Positions 47,597 to 56,816 of a DNA stretch of 64,000 nucleotides are shown in pieces. Below the pieces are notes generated by a model, which did not search any database, had not been told where the DNA came from, and was given only the letters and a program-made list of their open reading frames with translations. Position numbers and translations under genes: made by a program. Position 1 is the first letter of the stretch, and each line of letters begins with the position of its first letter. The DNA comes from Salsipaludibacter sp963812245 (GTDB lineage: Bacteria; Actinomycetota; Nitriliruptoria; Nitriliruptorales; Nitriliruptoraceae), in assembly GCA_963812245.1 (NCBI GenBank), contig CAWEUK010000003.1:186001-250000 (forward strand), read 5' to 3'.

Positions 47597-50260
47597 GTGG
47601 CAACAACGACCAAGCCCCGATCATCCAGGGCGTCGTCGAAGACGTCGACGGCCAGGAAGAAGAAGGCGGCGGCCACGTCACGCTCGAAGTCGACTCGATC
47701 CAAATCGGCCGCCCGCAAGAAGCCGGCTCGCAAGCCCGCCCGTTCGTCCAGTGCTCGCAAGTCCGGCGGCGGGCGCGGCTCGGGCGGTCGGCAGCTGTTC
47801 GCCGTGATGCGCTCGCACATCGGTGACCGCCGGGCGGATGTCTACGGTCTTGCCCTGATCGTGGTCGGCCTGGTTTCGGGACTGGCGATCTATGCGAATG
47901 CCGCCGGTCCCATCGGCGACTTCCTGGAGGCGATCTGGCGCGGGCTGTTCGGCGTGCTGGGCGGCCTGGTGCCGATCGGACTGGTGGTCTTCGGCGCCCT
48001 GGTGGTGTTCGACCGACCGAACAAGGTGGTGTCGCGCATCGCCCTGGGCACCACGATCACCACGCTGGCACTGCTGGGGTCGTGGCAACTGATCGCGGGC
48101 GACCCGCAGCCGGCTGATGGCATCCGCCTGCTGTGGCCCGCCGGCGGACTGCTGGGGTGGGCGACGGCCACGCCGCTGGAGGCGGGACTGTCGGTCTGGG
48201 GGGCGCAGGTCGTGCTGGTCGTGCTGGCCTTCCTGGGCGCCGTCCTGGCCTCCGGAACGACGGTGGCCAAGGTGTTCGAGCGGGTCGGCGAGTTCCTCCT
48301 GGCGGTTCCCGAAACCCTCGGCGTGCTCGCGCCGACCCGGGGCGACGAGGCGTTCGACGACGCCGTGGAGGATGCGTCTGCCCCCTCGGACGAGGACCAG
48401 GCGCCGACGATGCGCGCCACCGTGCAGCCCGATGACACACCACTGGCACCCGTGGGTGGCGAGACCGCGCCGGCCAAGGCCCCTTCGACACCGTCGATCC
48501 CGCCCGCAGAACCCGAGCAGGTCGCCGAGACCGAGGTCGTCAAGGACATGCGAGCGACCTTGGCGGGCATCGAGTCGGTCGCCCCGACACCGGATGCGAC
48601 GGCCGACAGCGACACCGTGTCACCCGGTGCCATCGGTGGTGGCCTCACGGCCGCCGACCGTGAAGCCGGTCGTGCCCCCAGCCCGCCGGCACCGCTGCGC
48701 ACCACTGCCGCCGAGCGGGCCTCGCGCAAGGCAACCAAGATCAAGCCGGTCGAGTCGTGGGCGGACTACCAACTGCCCCCGCTCGACCTGCTCGGCGAGG
48801 GCCGGTCGATGCAGGCCGAGTCCGAGCGCACCATCGAGGCCCAGACCCAGGCGCTGCAGGCGACCTTCGACCAGTTCGGAATCGACGCGACCGTGGCCAG
48901 GTGGTCGCGCGGCCCGACCGTCACCCGCTTCGAGATCGAGCTCGGACCCGGCGTCAAGGTGAACAAGGTCGGCAACATGGGCGACGACATCGCCTATGCC
49001 CTGGCCGCGCCGGATGTGCGCATCGTTGCGCCGATTCCGGGCAAGTCCGCCATCGGCGTCGAGGTGCCCAACCGCCAGCGCGACCTGATCACGTTGGGTG
49101 ACATCCTGCGGTCCGACACCGCAGCCAGCGACAACCATCCGCTGTTCGTGGCGCTGGGCCAGGACATTGCCGGCAACCCGGCCATGGTCAACCTCACCAC
49201 CATGCCCCACCTGCTGGTCGCAGGCGCCACGGGGTCGGGCAAGTCAGTGACGCTCAACGCCATGATCGCGTCGATCCTGATGCGGGCACGCCCCGACCAG
49301 GTGCGCATGATCCTCATCGACCCCAAGCGGGTCGAGTTGGGGGTCTACAACGGCGCTCCCCACCTGCTGTCACCGGTCGTCACCGATCCGCGGCGAGCCA
49401 CCGACGCCGTCCAGTGGTGTGTCAAGGAAATGGAGATGCGCTACGAGACCCTGGCTCGCCTGGGGTTCCGCAACATCGACGGCTACAACGACGCCGTGGC
49501 GCGCGGCGAGCTGCCCGACGAGGTCGACCCGATCACCGACGAGGTCACGACCACGCACGAGCACATGCCCTACATCCTGCTGGTCATCGACGAGTTGTCG
49601 GACCTGATGATGGTGGCCGCGCGCGATGTCGAGGACGCCATCTGCCGCATCGCGCAGATGGCACGGGCGGTCGGCATCCACATGGTCATCGCCACGCAGC
49701 GCCCCTCGGTCGACGTGATCACCGGCCTCATCAAGGCCAACATCCCGTCCCGCCTGGCCCTGGCCGTGGCGTCCGGCACCGACTCGCGCACCATCCTGGA
49801 CAGCCAGGGTGCCGAGAAGCTGGTTGGCAAGGGGGACATGCTGTTCCAGCCCGCCAGCCAGGGCAAGCCGTCCCGCCTGCAGGGCTGCTTCCTGACCGAG
49901 CGCGAGATCGAACCGGTGGTCACCTACACCAAGCGCCAGCGCGAGGCCGACTATGTCGAGGGCGTGATCAAGGAGGGCAAGGAGGCGGCCAAGGCCGACA
50001 CCTCCCGCGGCGACGACGACTCCGACGAGGCCCTGCTGGTGCGTGCCGCCGAGCAGGTGGTCAACTCGGGGCTGGGGTCGACGTCGATGCTGCAGCGCAA
50101 GTTGCGGATCGGTTTCGCCCGGGCCGGACGCCTGATGGACGAGCTCGAGGACATGGGTGTCGTGGGTCCCAACGAGGGATCCAAGGCCCGTGACGTGCTG
50201 TGGAGCCCCGAACAGTACGACAACGCCCTCCAACAGGGCACCTTCAACGACACCATGTGA
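47597..50260 (+). CDS. ftsK: DNA translocase FtsK/SpoIIIE
   Basis: 887 residues. Lys/Arg/Ser-rich N-terminal tail, four transmembrane helices (about 75-230), a Pro/Ala/Asp-rich linker (~240-400), then the motor: alpha domain (VTRFEIELGPGVKVNKV), Walker A GATGSGKS, MILIDPKRVELG, Walker B YILLVIDELSDLMM, RPSVDVITG, and the C-terminal gamma winged helix (GLGSTSMLQRKLRIGFARAG) that reads orientation sequences. It pumps chromosome ends through the septum. GTG 47597 has GGAG 8 bases upstream. Confidence 0.95.
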   Translation: MATTTKPRSSRASSKTSTARKKKAAATSRSKSTRSKSAARKKPARKPARSSSARKSGGGRGSGGRQLFAVMRSHIGDRRADVYGLALIVVGLVSGLAIYANAAGPIGDFLEAIWRGLFGVLGGLVPIGLVVFGALVVFDRPNKVVSRIALGTTITTLALLGSWQLIAGDPQPADGIRLLWPAGGLLGWATATPLEAGLSVWGAQVVLVVLAFLGAVLASGTTVAKVFERVGEFLLAVPETLGVLAPTRGDEAFDDAVEDASAPSDEDQAPTMRATVQPDDTPLAPVGGETAPAKAPSTPSIPPAEPEQVAETEVVKDMRATLAGIESVAPTPDATADSDTVSPGAIGGGLTAADREAGRAPSPPAPLRTTAAERASRKATKIKPVESWADYQLPPLDLLGEGRSMQAESERTIEAQTQALQATFDQFGIDATVARWSRGPTVTRFEIELGPGVKVNKVGNMGDDIAYALAAPDVRIVAPIPGKSAIGVEVPNRQRDLITLGDILRSDTAASDNHPLFVALGQDIAGNPAMVNLTTMPHLLVAGATGSGKSVTLNAMIASILMRARPDQVRMILIDPKRVELGVYNGAPHLLSPVVTDPRRATDAVQWCVKEMEMRYETLARLGFRNIDGYNDAVARGELPDEVDPITDEVTTTHEHMPYILLVIDELSDLMMVAARDVEDAICRIAQMARAVGIHMVIATQRPSVDVITGLIKANIPSRLALAVASGTDSRTILDSQGAEKLVGKGDMLFQPASQGKPSRLQGCFLTEREIEPVVTYTKRQREADYVEGVIKEGKEAAKADTSRGDDDSDEALLVRAAEQVVNSGLGSTSMLQRKLRIGFARAGRLMDELEDMGVVGPNEGSKARDVLWSPEQYDNALQQGTFNDTM

Positions 50261-50412
50261 TCAACAGCGCTGCAGCCCCCGAACGTCCCTGAGGTTGTGC
50301 AGAACGAGGGAAGTCCATCGGCGGCTGACCGAGGACTCGCCGACGACCTTGAACGTGGCGGGATTGGGTGATCTTCTATGCTGTTCATTCACCCAGATGC
50401 CCGGATCATTTC

Positions 50413-50658
50413 ATGACCATGCGGCTTCAACGCGACGTTGAACTGATCCGAACGTCACCGATCCTGCAGATCGTCGAGCGAACACTGGCCAGTGTCCTCA
50501 CGCTGTCACTGCTCACCCTTTTGGTGGGCGACTACCTCTTGGGGCTGCCCTTCGGTGCCCGGGGGGTCGTCGTGGTCCTGGTCGTGGCGGCCGCGACTGG
50601 ACTGGTCGTGTTCTACGTCGTCGTCCATGTTCGGCGACGAAACGCGGGTGGCAGGTGA
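50413..50658 (+). CDS. small membrane protein, unknown
   Basis: 81 residues from ATG 50413: a cytoplasmic N-terminus (MTMRLQRDVELIRTSP), two hydrophobic spans (TLASVLTLSLLTLLVGDYLL and VVVVLVVAAATGLVVFYVVV) and an Arg-rich end. No family recognised, and no strong ribosome site; an alternative ATG lies at 50368. Codon use is consistent with coding. It starts the accessory block after ftsK. Confidence 0.5.
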   Translation: MTMRLQRDVELIRTSPILQIVERTLASVLTLSLLTLLVGDYLLGLPFGARGVVVVLVVAAATGLVVFYVVVHVRRRNAGGR

Positions 50659-50825
50659 GGGGCCGGGGGGCTTGGTGGTGATCGGAACAATCAAGCTGCT
50701 CGGTGATGTGGTCGGGTCGCCAAGGACACGGCCGCGGACGGACCGTCGGACGACTCGTACTCGTTCATCCCCGAGGGTGAACGGATCGTGGTCTTGTCGG
50801 GACGACTGCTCTTCTGGAGGCCTGC

Positions 50826-51731
50826 TCAGAGCAGTGACAGCGTCCATCGGGTGAAGGTCTCGTCCACCTCCATGCCGACATGGAGGTAGAGGTCCAGCGC
50901 GCCGGTGCGCGACTCAGTCATCAGCCTCGCCGTCGCCAGACCGCGGTCGTGGAACCGACCGAACGACGCCATGAGCAGGGCACCACCGATACCCCGACCC
51001 CACGCGTCCGGTGCGACGGCGAGCTGGTCCACCCAGCCGTCGCCCTCCTCGACGGTGCCGAGCGAGGCACCGACCACCCTTTCGCCTTCGACCGCGAGGA
51101 GCACCAGGTCGAGGTCCGTGGCACGGTCAAGGTGGCTCGCGCGCCAGTCCTTGAACGTCATCGGGTCGTCCCGGTCGTCCCAGGTCGAGAAGGCCGCCTC
51201 GATCACGTCGTACACATCACGGTCGTCGTCGGGCCGGACGATCGTCCGGATGTCGATTCCCTCGATCGGTCGTGGTGAGGGCGGGGCGCCCGACAGCGGG
51301 TACGCCAGCGCCCACGTGTCCCACCGCTTGACGTACCCGCGTGCCTGCAGCAGGCGGCGTGCCGCCGTCGCGGTGTTCGGGATGGTCTGGCCGACCTGTG
51401 CCTGATCGTCTTGGCGTGCCCGCTGCTCGCTCCACGCCGCGAGGGCGGATCCGATGCCGCGTCCGCGCGCGTCGGGGTGGACATCGATGAACGAATACCC
51501 GCCGAAGTAGTCGGCGTATGCCACGACCCGGCCCGTCTCGTCCTCGACGACCCGGGTGTCGGTTGCCAGGTCCATGCTCGGACGCGACCAGGAACCGGCG
51601 AAGTCCTCCTCAGTGGCGATGACAACGTCGACGCCGTTGGCGCGCTGGCTCGCAACGACTGCTGCCGCCACGGCCTCGAGGTCAGCATTGGTGGCGGGTC
51701 GCAGATCCCCGATCCCGGGAAGGGGCGTCAT
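50826..51731 (-). CDS. tandem GNAT-family N-acetyltransferase
   Basis: 301 residues with two GNAT domains. Acetyl-CoA motif A occurs twice: FIDVHPDARGRGIGSAL (about residue 80) and QLAVAPDAWGRGIGGALL (about residue 240). Tandem GNATs of this kind include mycothiol synthase MshD-like and antibiotic-modifying enzymes; the substrate is not evident. ATG 51731 has GGAG 8 bases upstream (GTG 51734 also possible). The frame is open much further 5', but that part shows no domain. Confidence 0.82.
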   Translation of the reverse strand: MTPLPGIGDLRPATNADLEAVAAAVVASQRANGVDVVIATEEDFAGSWSRPSMDLATDTRVVEDETGRVVAYADYFGGYSFIDVHPDARGRGIGSALAAWSEQRARQDDQAQVGQTIPNTATAARRLLQARGYVKRWDTWALAYPLSGAPPSPRPIEGIDIRTIVRPDDDRDVYDVIEAAFSTWDDRDDPMTFKDWRASHLDRATDLDLVLLAVEGERVVGASLGTVEEGDGWVDQLAVAPDAWGRGIGGALLMASFGRFHDRGLATARLMTESRTGALDLYLHVGMEVDETFTRWTLSLL

Positions 51732-52125
51732 CACGTTCTCCGGCCGGAGGTCACCAGTGTCGGCATGCGCGACCGACACTAGCCACGCCGGGCCTGGTCT
51801 TGAAGGGACGCGGCCCTCGCACAAGACCCTTGGACCAACGTGTCCACGTTGTTCGACCAGGCCCACGAGCAACTGGAGCGGCCACAGCCTCCTGGTGCCA
51901 CAGATGTCGTGAAGTCGCGCCCGTGCCCAGCCGCGAAACTGTCGAGATCCCCTGGCTCCCGACGGATCCACTCTGGCGGCCAGAGTGTCGGTGTCCCGCT
52001 GACCAGAACTGAGCACGCCAGTCCGGGTCAAGACTGGGGTGCTTGAGCTGTCGGCGCCGACCGAACGCGAGCACATTCGGGCAAAGAGGTGTGAGCCTCG
52101 CGACGTGTTGCGATCAGGTTGTGGG
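51732..52125. other. non-coding stretch with inverted repeats
   Basis: 394 bp between a GNAT gene and a methyltransferase remnant. Open frames exist on both strands, but none has a recognisable domain. It contains two perfect inverted repeats (51796-51828 and 51836-51851). Confidence 0.45.
51796..51851. repeat. two adjacent inverted repeats
   Basis: GGTCTTG (51796-51802) pairs with CAAGACC (51822-51828), with an inner AGGG/CCCT pairing. Eight bases later CAACGTG-tc-CACGTTG (51836-51851) forms a compact 16-base palindrome resembling a dimeric regulator site. Confidence 0.5.
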
Positions 52126-52690
52126 TCATGGAACTCGCCGGGCTGCCGCCATGAGCGCGGTGTTGTGGTAGGTGACGCGCCCGTCGGCGCGAACGTCGTC
52201 AGCCACTGCACTGGCGATTGCGGAATACACCTGTTCGCGGCGGTCCGCAGCATGCTCGCCAATCAGGTCGGCCAAGTTGATGAGCACGTCCTTGGCCCAC
52301 TCGACATAGACCGCCGGAGATGGCCACGTCACGGTGAACCTGAAGGCCTCCACGGTCACGTCCTCGAAGCCCGCGTCGACCAGCACGTCATGGAAGACCT
52401 GCGGGTCAGACAGGTCCGGGCCGGCTCGCGCCTCACTCGGCGGTGGATCCAGATCCATCTCCCGCATCGCGGCGCCCATCGGCACCGACACCATGGGAAC
52501 CTCGTCGGGAGAGCCCCACACCGAGGCAGCAAAGCGGCCGTCTGGCTTGAGCAGTTCCCGCACCACCGACGCCGCACCCACAGGATCAGGCAGGAACATC
52601 CACGTCAGCCCTGACACCGCGGCGTCGAAGGGGCCGTCATGGAGTTGCCGGCCTTGGCCCTGTCGCGTGAACTTCCGAAGAGCCAGTTTG
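52126..52690 (-). pseudogene. truncated class I SAM-dependent methyltransferase
   Basis: Only the C-terminal part of a UbiE-type methyltransferase remains: GPFDAAVSGLTWMFLPDP (motif II region), RELLKPDGRFAASVWG (motif III) and a complete C-terminus. The glycine-rich SAM-binding motif I is missing, and the upstream sequence runs straight into the TetR operator region. A GTG at 52617 could start a 163-residue remnant. Similarity in frame begins near 52690. Loss of the cofactor site means it should not be active. Confidence 0.72.
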
Positions 52691-52700
52691 CCTCGGGGGC

Positions 52701-52747
52701 TTGACTTCCTATCAGTGATAGGTGATGATGCCTATCACTGATAGGAA
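52701..52747 (+). promoter_or_regulatory. tetO-like paired operators and promoter of the TetR operon
   Basis: TTCCTATCAGTGATAGG (52706-52722) and its exact complement (52731-52747) flank 8 bases. Each arm is itself a near-palindrome CCTATCAGTGATAGG that matches the core of the Tn10 tet operator. TTGACT (52701-52706) and GATGAT (52724-52729), 17 bases apart, make a promoter covered by the first operator. Confidence 0.8.
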
Positions 52748-52765
52748 ACAAGAGCGGAGAGCCCT

Positions 52766-53350
52766 GTGGTCGCCAGCAAGGTCGCGCAGCGTCGGGAAGC
52801 ACGGATCGCCTCGATCGTCGAGGCGGCCTGGAGACTTGCGCACGAGCAGGGGATCCAGGTGTTCTCGCTGCGGGACCTGGCCGCGGAGGTCGGGGTGCAG
52901 CAGCCGTCGTTGTACACCTACTTCGACTCCAAGAACGCCCTGTACGACGCGATGTTCGCCGACGGCAACCAGCAGTTGCTGGAGACGCTCGACTCGGTCG
53001 ACCTCCCCGACGACGCGGAGGCAGCGCTCAAGGTCTGCCTGGGTGTCGTTGCCGACTTCGCCGTCGAAGATCCGGAGCGCTACTCCCTGCTGTTCAGTCG
53101 CGTGATCCCGGGGTTCGAGCCGAGTGCCGAGTCCTACGCGGTGGCCCAGGAGGTGCTCGGCCACGTCGTCGTCGCGGCGAACGCGGCCGGCGTGACCAAC
53201 CGTGGGGACATCGACTGCCTCGTCGCGGTGACCGCCGGTCTGATCGATTCGCAGATGAGCAACGAGCCGGGCGGTGACCGCTGGCTGCAGCACCTGGACC
53301 GCATGATCGACCTCCTGGTCGACGATGCCACGAAGAGGAGCGCCCGATGA
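52766..53350 (+). CDS. TetR/AcrR family transcriptional regulator
   Basis: 194 residues. N-terminal HTH (RIASIVEAAWRLAHEQGIQV, then FSLRDLAAEVGVQQPSLYTY and FDSKNALYDAM) and a C-terminal ligand-binding domain. GTG 52766 has GGAGA 7 bases upstream. It follows tetO-like operators and overlaps the next gene by four bases, so it probably represses its own operon (DinB-like protein and SnoaL-like protein). It does not resemble Tn10 TetR outside the HTH fold, despite the similar operator. Confidence 0.88.
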   Translation: MVASKVAQRREARIASIVEAAWRLAHEQGIQVFSLRDLAAEVGVQQPSLYTYFDSKNALYDAMFADGNQQLLETLDSVDLPDDAEAALKVCLGVVADFAVEDPERYSLLFSRVIPGFEPSAESYAVAQEVLGHVVVAANAAGVTNRGDIDCLVAVTAGLIDSQMSNEPGGDRWLQHLDRMIDLLVDDATKRSAR

Positions 53351-54096
53351 GTCCCACGACCACCACTGGAGCCATCCGCATCGACCGCAGGCAGGCCCGG
53401 GTGCTCGCCCAGGACGAGTTCGACAGGTTCGCGGTCCTGGCCGCCTCGCTGACCCCGCAGGAGTGGGCGACCGACACCGCCTGTGTCGGGTGGGACGTTC
53501 GCCGGATGGTCCTGCACGTCCTGGGCTCGGCCGATGCCCAGGCCTCCCCGCTGGTCTTCGCGCACCAGCTGCGACGTGGCCTGGCGCTCAACAAGGAGAT
53601 CGACGCCCACCACTGGGTCGACGGCCTCAACGAGTTCCAGATCCGTGAGCGTTCGGAGCTCAGCAACGCCGAGGTGGTCGCGCAGCTCGCGACAGTCGGC
53701 GGGAAGGCGGTCAAGGGCCGGTTCGGCACACCACTGCCGATGCGCTACACGCCGGTGCCGTTCGGCGCCCCGATCGGTTGGAAGCCGGTGAACTACCTCC
53801 TCGAAGTGGGCTTCACCCGGGACGTGTGGGCGCACCGCGTCGACATCCACGCCGCCATCGGCCGGCCCATGGACCTGCACATCGACCACGACGGCCGCCT
53901 GGTCGCCGACATCGTTCGGGAGTGGGCAGCACTCCACGGAGAACCGTTCGACATGCACCTGACCGGCACCGCCGGCGGCACGTTCAGCCAGGGCGAGGGC
54001 GGCGAGCACGTCGAGATGGACGCACTCGACTTCATCCGCACCCTGTGCGGACGACTTCCCGGCGCCGGCGTGATGCGCCACCCGCTGCCCCTGTGA
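53347..54096 (+). CDS. maleylpyruvate isomerase/DinB-like mycothiol-dependent protein
   Basis: 249 residues of the DinB-like fold used by mycothiol-dependent enzymes. Metal site: WDVRRMVLHVLGSADAQ (His) and GFTRDVWAHRVDIHAAIG (two His), with a four-helix bundle and a C-terminal beta/alpha extension. Family members include mycothiol S-transferases and maleylpyruvate isomerase. Its ATG overlaps the TetR stop. Likely acts on a xenobiotic or metabolite sensed by TetR; that is inference. Confidence 0.75.
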   Translation: MSPTTTTGAIRIDRRQARVLAQDEFDRFAVLAASLTPQEWATDTACVGWDVRRMVLHVLGSADAQASPLVFAHQLRRGLALNKEIDAHHWVDGLNEFQIRERSELSNAEVVAQLATVGGKAVKGRFGTPLPMRYTPVPFGAPIGWKPVNYLLEVGFTRDVWAHRVDIHAAIGRPMDLHIDHDGRLVADIVREWAALHGEPFDMHLTGTAGGTFSQGEGGEHVEMDALDFIRTLCGRLPGAGVMRHPLPL

Positions 54097-54133
54097 ACCA
54101 TCCCCCCCAACCCCTCGACCGAAAGGCACCACC

Positions 54134-54589
54134 ATGACCACCACCCTGACCAGCTCCGCCGTCCAGCAGGACGTCCGGGCCCTTCAGCAACGCTTCATCG
54201 ACGACGTGATCAACGCCCAGGACCTCGACGGGGCGCTGGACGAGATCGTCGCCGAGGACTTCGTGGAGTTGAACCCGTTCCCCGGCCAGGGCCCCGGCCG
54301 GACCGGCCTCGCCGACGTCCTCGGCATGATGTTCACCGGCTTCCCGGACATGCACTGGACGATCCACGACACCCTCGTGGAGGGCGACAGGGTCCTGGGC
54401 TTCTCCACCTGGACAGGCACACACGACGGCGAATTCATGGGCATCCCAGCGACCGGACGCCCCGCCACGGTCGAGGCCTGGACCATCGACCGCTTCCGCG
54501 ACGGGATCTTCGTCGAGAGCCGCATCATCATGGACGTTGCCGGCATGCTCGGCCAGCTCGGCGTCACCCCCGCCCCTTCACCCGCCTGA
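54134..54589 (+). CDS. SnoaL-like/ester cyclase family protein
   Basis: 151 residues with the cone-shaped NTF2-like fold of SnoaL-type proteins: LQQRFIDDVINAQDLDGALD, FPDMHWTIHDTLVEGDRVLG, WTGTHDGEFMGIPATGRPA and a C-terminal WTIDRFRDGIFVESRIIMD. These proteins include polyketide cyclases and small-molecule isomerases; many have no known substrate. AAAGG lies 6-7 bases before the ATG. Third gene of the TetR operon, 37 bp after the DinB-like gene. Confidence 0.83.
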   Translation: MTTTLTSSAVQQDVRALQQRFIDDVINAQDLDGALDEIVAEDFVELNPFPGQGPGRTGLADVLGMMFTGFPDMHWTIHDTLVEGDRVLGFSTWTGTHDGEFMGIPATGRPATVEAWTIDRFRDGIFVESRIIMDVAGMLGQLGVTPAPSPA

Positions 54590-54701
54590 CCCCAGTGCGA
54601 GCGCGGGGTCGGCAGGACGCCGTGCCGACCCCGGCCCGATCACTCCTACCGGGAAGCCCGATGGAACAGGATTCCGTCGGCGAATCAACAGGAGGTTCCA
54701 C

Positions 54702-54973
54702 ATGTTCGGAAACGTCGCTCTTCACCCCGGTGCTGCCAGCTGCTGACCTGGAGCGGGCAACGCGGTGGTACGCCGAGAAACTCGGACTCGAACCGGTCGA
54801 GGTCAACGACTACGGCGACCTGAGATTCCGAACAGGAGGGGGGAGGAGTTCCTGGCGTCTACCAATCCGAGCACGGTGTGGCATCTGTCATTGCCTCGCC
54901 CGATGGCGAGAACAAGTCCGCATGGTTCAAGGACAGCGAGGGGAACACCATCTCCCTCTCGACCTCGGGCTGA
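54702..54973 (+). pseudogene. VOC family protein (frameshifted)
   Basis: ATG 54702 has a strong GGAGG 6 bases upstream, but the frame breaks after four codons. Continuing in two other frames gives a normal ~90-residue single-module VOC protein: SLFTPVLPAADLERATRWYA, GLEPVEVNDYGDLRFRTGGG, then GVPGVYQSEHGVASVIASP and WFKDSEGNTISLS with stop at 54971-54973. Breaks lie near 54712 and in the G-run at 54836-54842. Either sequence error or a decaying gene; it lies in the accessory block. Confidence 0.62.
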
Positions 54974-55122
54974 CGCACCGTCAGCACGAGTGGGGCCGTG
55001 GCGACGACATGGGTGGTCGTGTCCGGATCGTGACGACCAGGCGCTGCCCGGGAGGTGGATGGTGGCCGGCACGACGTGACGCGCGTGACGACGTCGCGCG
55101 GCGTTCCAGACAAGGTCCTGAC

Positions 55123-56544
55123 GTGAAAATTCGCCCCAGCTACCACATCACGGCCCCACGGAACTGGCTCAATGATCCGAACGGGCCCATTCACCACAAC
55201 GGCCGCTATCACGTCTTCTACCAGTACAACCCCGATGCACCGTCATGGGGATCTCCCCACTGGGGTCACGTCAGTTCCGTCGACCTGGTGCACTGGGATC
55301 GGCATCCCGTGGCGCTCAGCCCAGACGGCACCGGCCCAGATGCGGATGGCATCTGGAGTGGCTGCGCGCGCCACATCGATGGCCAGGTCGCCCTGTTCTA
55401 CACGGGTGTCACCGGACTCACCGATGCGGACCGGGTCGAATCGGTCTGCCGAGCGAACGGCTCCGACGACCTCGGCACCTGGACACGGTCGCCCGACAAC
55501 CCGCTCATCACCGGTCCGCCACCCGAGCTGGCCACGCTCGGCCACCGCGACCCCTACCTCGTGCGAGAGGCCGACGGGTGGGGGCTGTTGTTGGGCGCAG
55601 GCCTGGGGGCCGGGACGCCCGAAGCGGCCGGGGCCGTCCTTCGCTACCACTCCGCCGACCTGCGCGAGTGGGACTACGTCGGACCGCTGTTCCAACGACC
55701 CGCGAACGCCACCGGCCTCGCGACCTTCTCGATGTGGGAATGCCCCCAGCTGGTGCGCATCGACGGACGCGACGTACTCATCTGGTCCGTTCAGGACCCC
55801 CTGTCGGAACGGTCACTGCGCTACGCGGTGTATGCCGTGGGCCAAGTGGTCGACGGCCAGTTCACGATGACGTCGATGGGGCGAGTCGACCACGGGGAGA
55901 CCTTCTACGCCCCGGCCGTCACCACCGACGCGACAGGCCGCCACCTGATGTGGGGCTGGCTCCAGGAAGACGCCAAGGAACCCGACGACGACACGACCCA
56001 TGCCGGCGCCCTGAGCCTGCCACGCCAATTCCGCCTGGACGGAGATCGGATGGTCGTTGAACCTGTCCCGGAGCTGGGCAGGTTCGGCACGTCGGTGGTC
56101 GGTGGATCAGCAGTCCAACTCGCGGCCGGCGAGCCCCTGGCCCTGCCCGAGGCCGGACACCACTTCCGTGTCGTCGCGACCCTTCCCGACACCGACGCCG
56201 TGGTGGGCCTCGCCTTGGGGTGGGACCCGGACGGAGACGAAGCGACCATCGTCAGGGTCGATCGGGGCCATGGCCGATTTGGGATCGTCGACCGTGTGCA
56301 CGGCGTCGACCATCGACGCGACGACTACGTCGGTCCGCTCGAGCCCGATGCGGCCACGCTGACCGTGACCCTGTACGTCGATGGAAACATCCTCGAGGTG
56401 TTCACCGACTGCGGGACAGCACTGACCTGTCGCCTGCCCGCGCACTCCCAAGCACCCGCGCTGCTGCTGTGCGCCGACACCGACGTCACGTTGGTCGACG
56501 TCGCGGTGGACACCTTCCCGGCCCACGGCATCGTCGGCGAATGA
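55123..56544 (+). CDS. GH32 glycoside hydrolase (sucrose/fructan hydrolase)
   Basis: 473 residues. Five-bladed beta-propeller motifs: NWLNDPNGPIHHNGRYHVFY with the nucleophile Asp, GHRDPYLVRE with the transition-state Asp, and SMWECPQLVRIDGRD with the acid/base Glu. A C-terminal beta-sandwich ends in LYVDGNILEVFTDCG, typical of the family. No signal peptide, so it would act on imported sucrose, sucrose-6-phosphate or short fructans. GTG 55123 has AAGG 8 bases upstream; upstream sequence in the same frame belongs to the broken VOC gene. No sugar transporter adjoins. Confidence 0.9.
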   Translation: MKIRPSYHITAPRNWLNDPNGPIHHNGRYHVFYQYNPDAPSWGSPHWGHVSSVDLVHWDRHPVALSPDGTGPDADGIWSGCARHIDGQVALFYTGVTGLTDADRVESVCRANGSDDLGTWTRSPDNPLITGPPPELATLGHRDPYLVREADGWGLLLGAGLGAGTPEAAGAVLRYHSADLREWDYVGPLFQRPANATGLATFSMWECPQLVRIDGRDVLIWSVQDPLSERSLRYAVYAVGQVVDGQFTMTSMGRVDHGETFYAPAVTTDATGRHLMWGWLQEDAKEPDDDTTHAGALSLPRQFRLDGDRMVVEPVPELGRFGTSVVGGSAVQLAAGEPLALPEAGHHFRVVATLPDTDAVVGLALGWDPDGDEATIVRVDRGHGRFGIVDRVHGVDHRRDDYVGPLEPDAATLTVTLYVDGNILEVFTDCGTALTCRLPAHSQAPALLLCADTDVTLVDVAVDTFPAHGIVGE

Positions 56545-56741
56545 GGAAGTTGGCGGCGCCCACGATCTTGAAACCGGCCGCCCCGACATTGACGCTGTCG
56601 CCGCTGAAGCGGCCCATGCACCAAGGCTCTGAACGCAGGGGCCCAGGGGCGGATCCGCCGAAACACGATCTCTGGCGAGTACCACTCCCGCGTGGCGGCA
56701 ATCAAGATCGATCCGGTGTGGTGGTCGTCAATGTGGGGAGG
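56545..56741. other. spacer at the right edge of the accessory block
   Basis: No coding frame I can support between the GH32 stop and the gene fragment. Likely junction sequence; no direct repeats or integrase remnants were recognised. Confidence 0.35.
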
Positions 56742-56816
56742 CTACGGGACCATGCCTTGCACCACGACTCTCACGTCGGCCGGGTCGGTGGTGGGCGCCG
56801 AAGGCTGGTCAGCCAT
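56742..56816 (-). pseudogene. 5' fragment of a lost gene
   Basis: ATG 56816 has an excellent GAGGAG 7 bases upstream, 12 bases after the acyl-CoA dehydrogenase stop, but the frame ends after 24 residues (MADQPSAPTTDPADV...). This looks like the start of a third gene in the acyl-CoA dehydrogenase operon, cut off where the accessory block begins. Confidence 0.45.

Noticed and set aside
51751..52074. Minus-strand frame upstream of the GNAT gene
   Set aside because: No recognisable domain and no ribosome site; it lies over inverted repeats.
54595..56544. 649-residue frame suggesting a VOC-GH32 fusion protein
   Set aside because: The VOC part leaves this frame at a G-run and ends with its own stop at 54973; GH32 has its own GTG and ribosome site at 55123. 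The join is a frameshift by-product.
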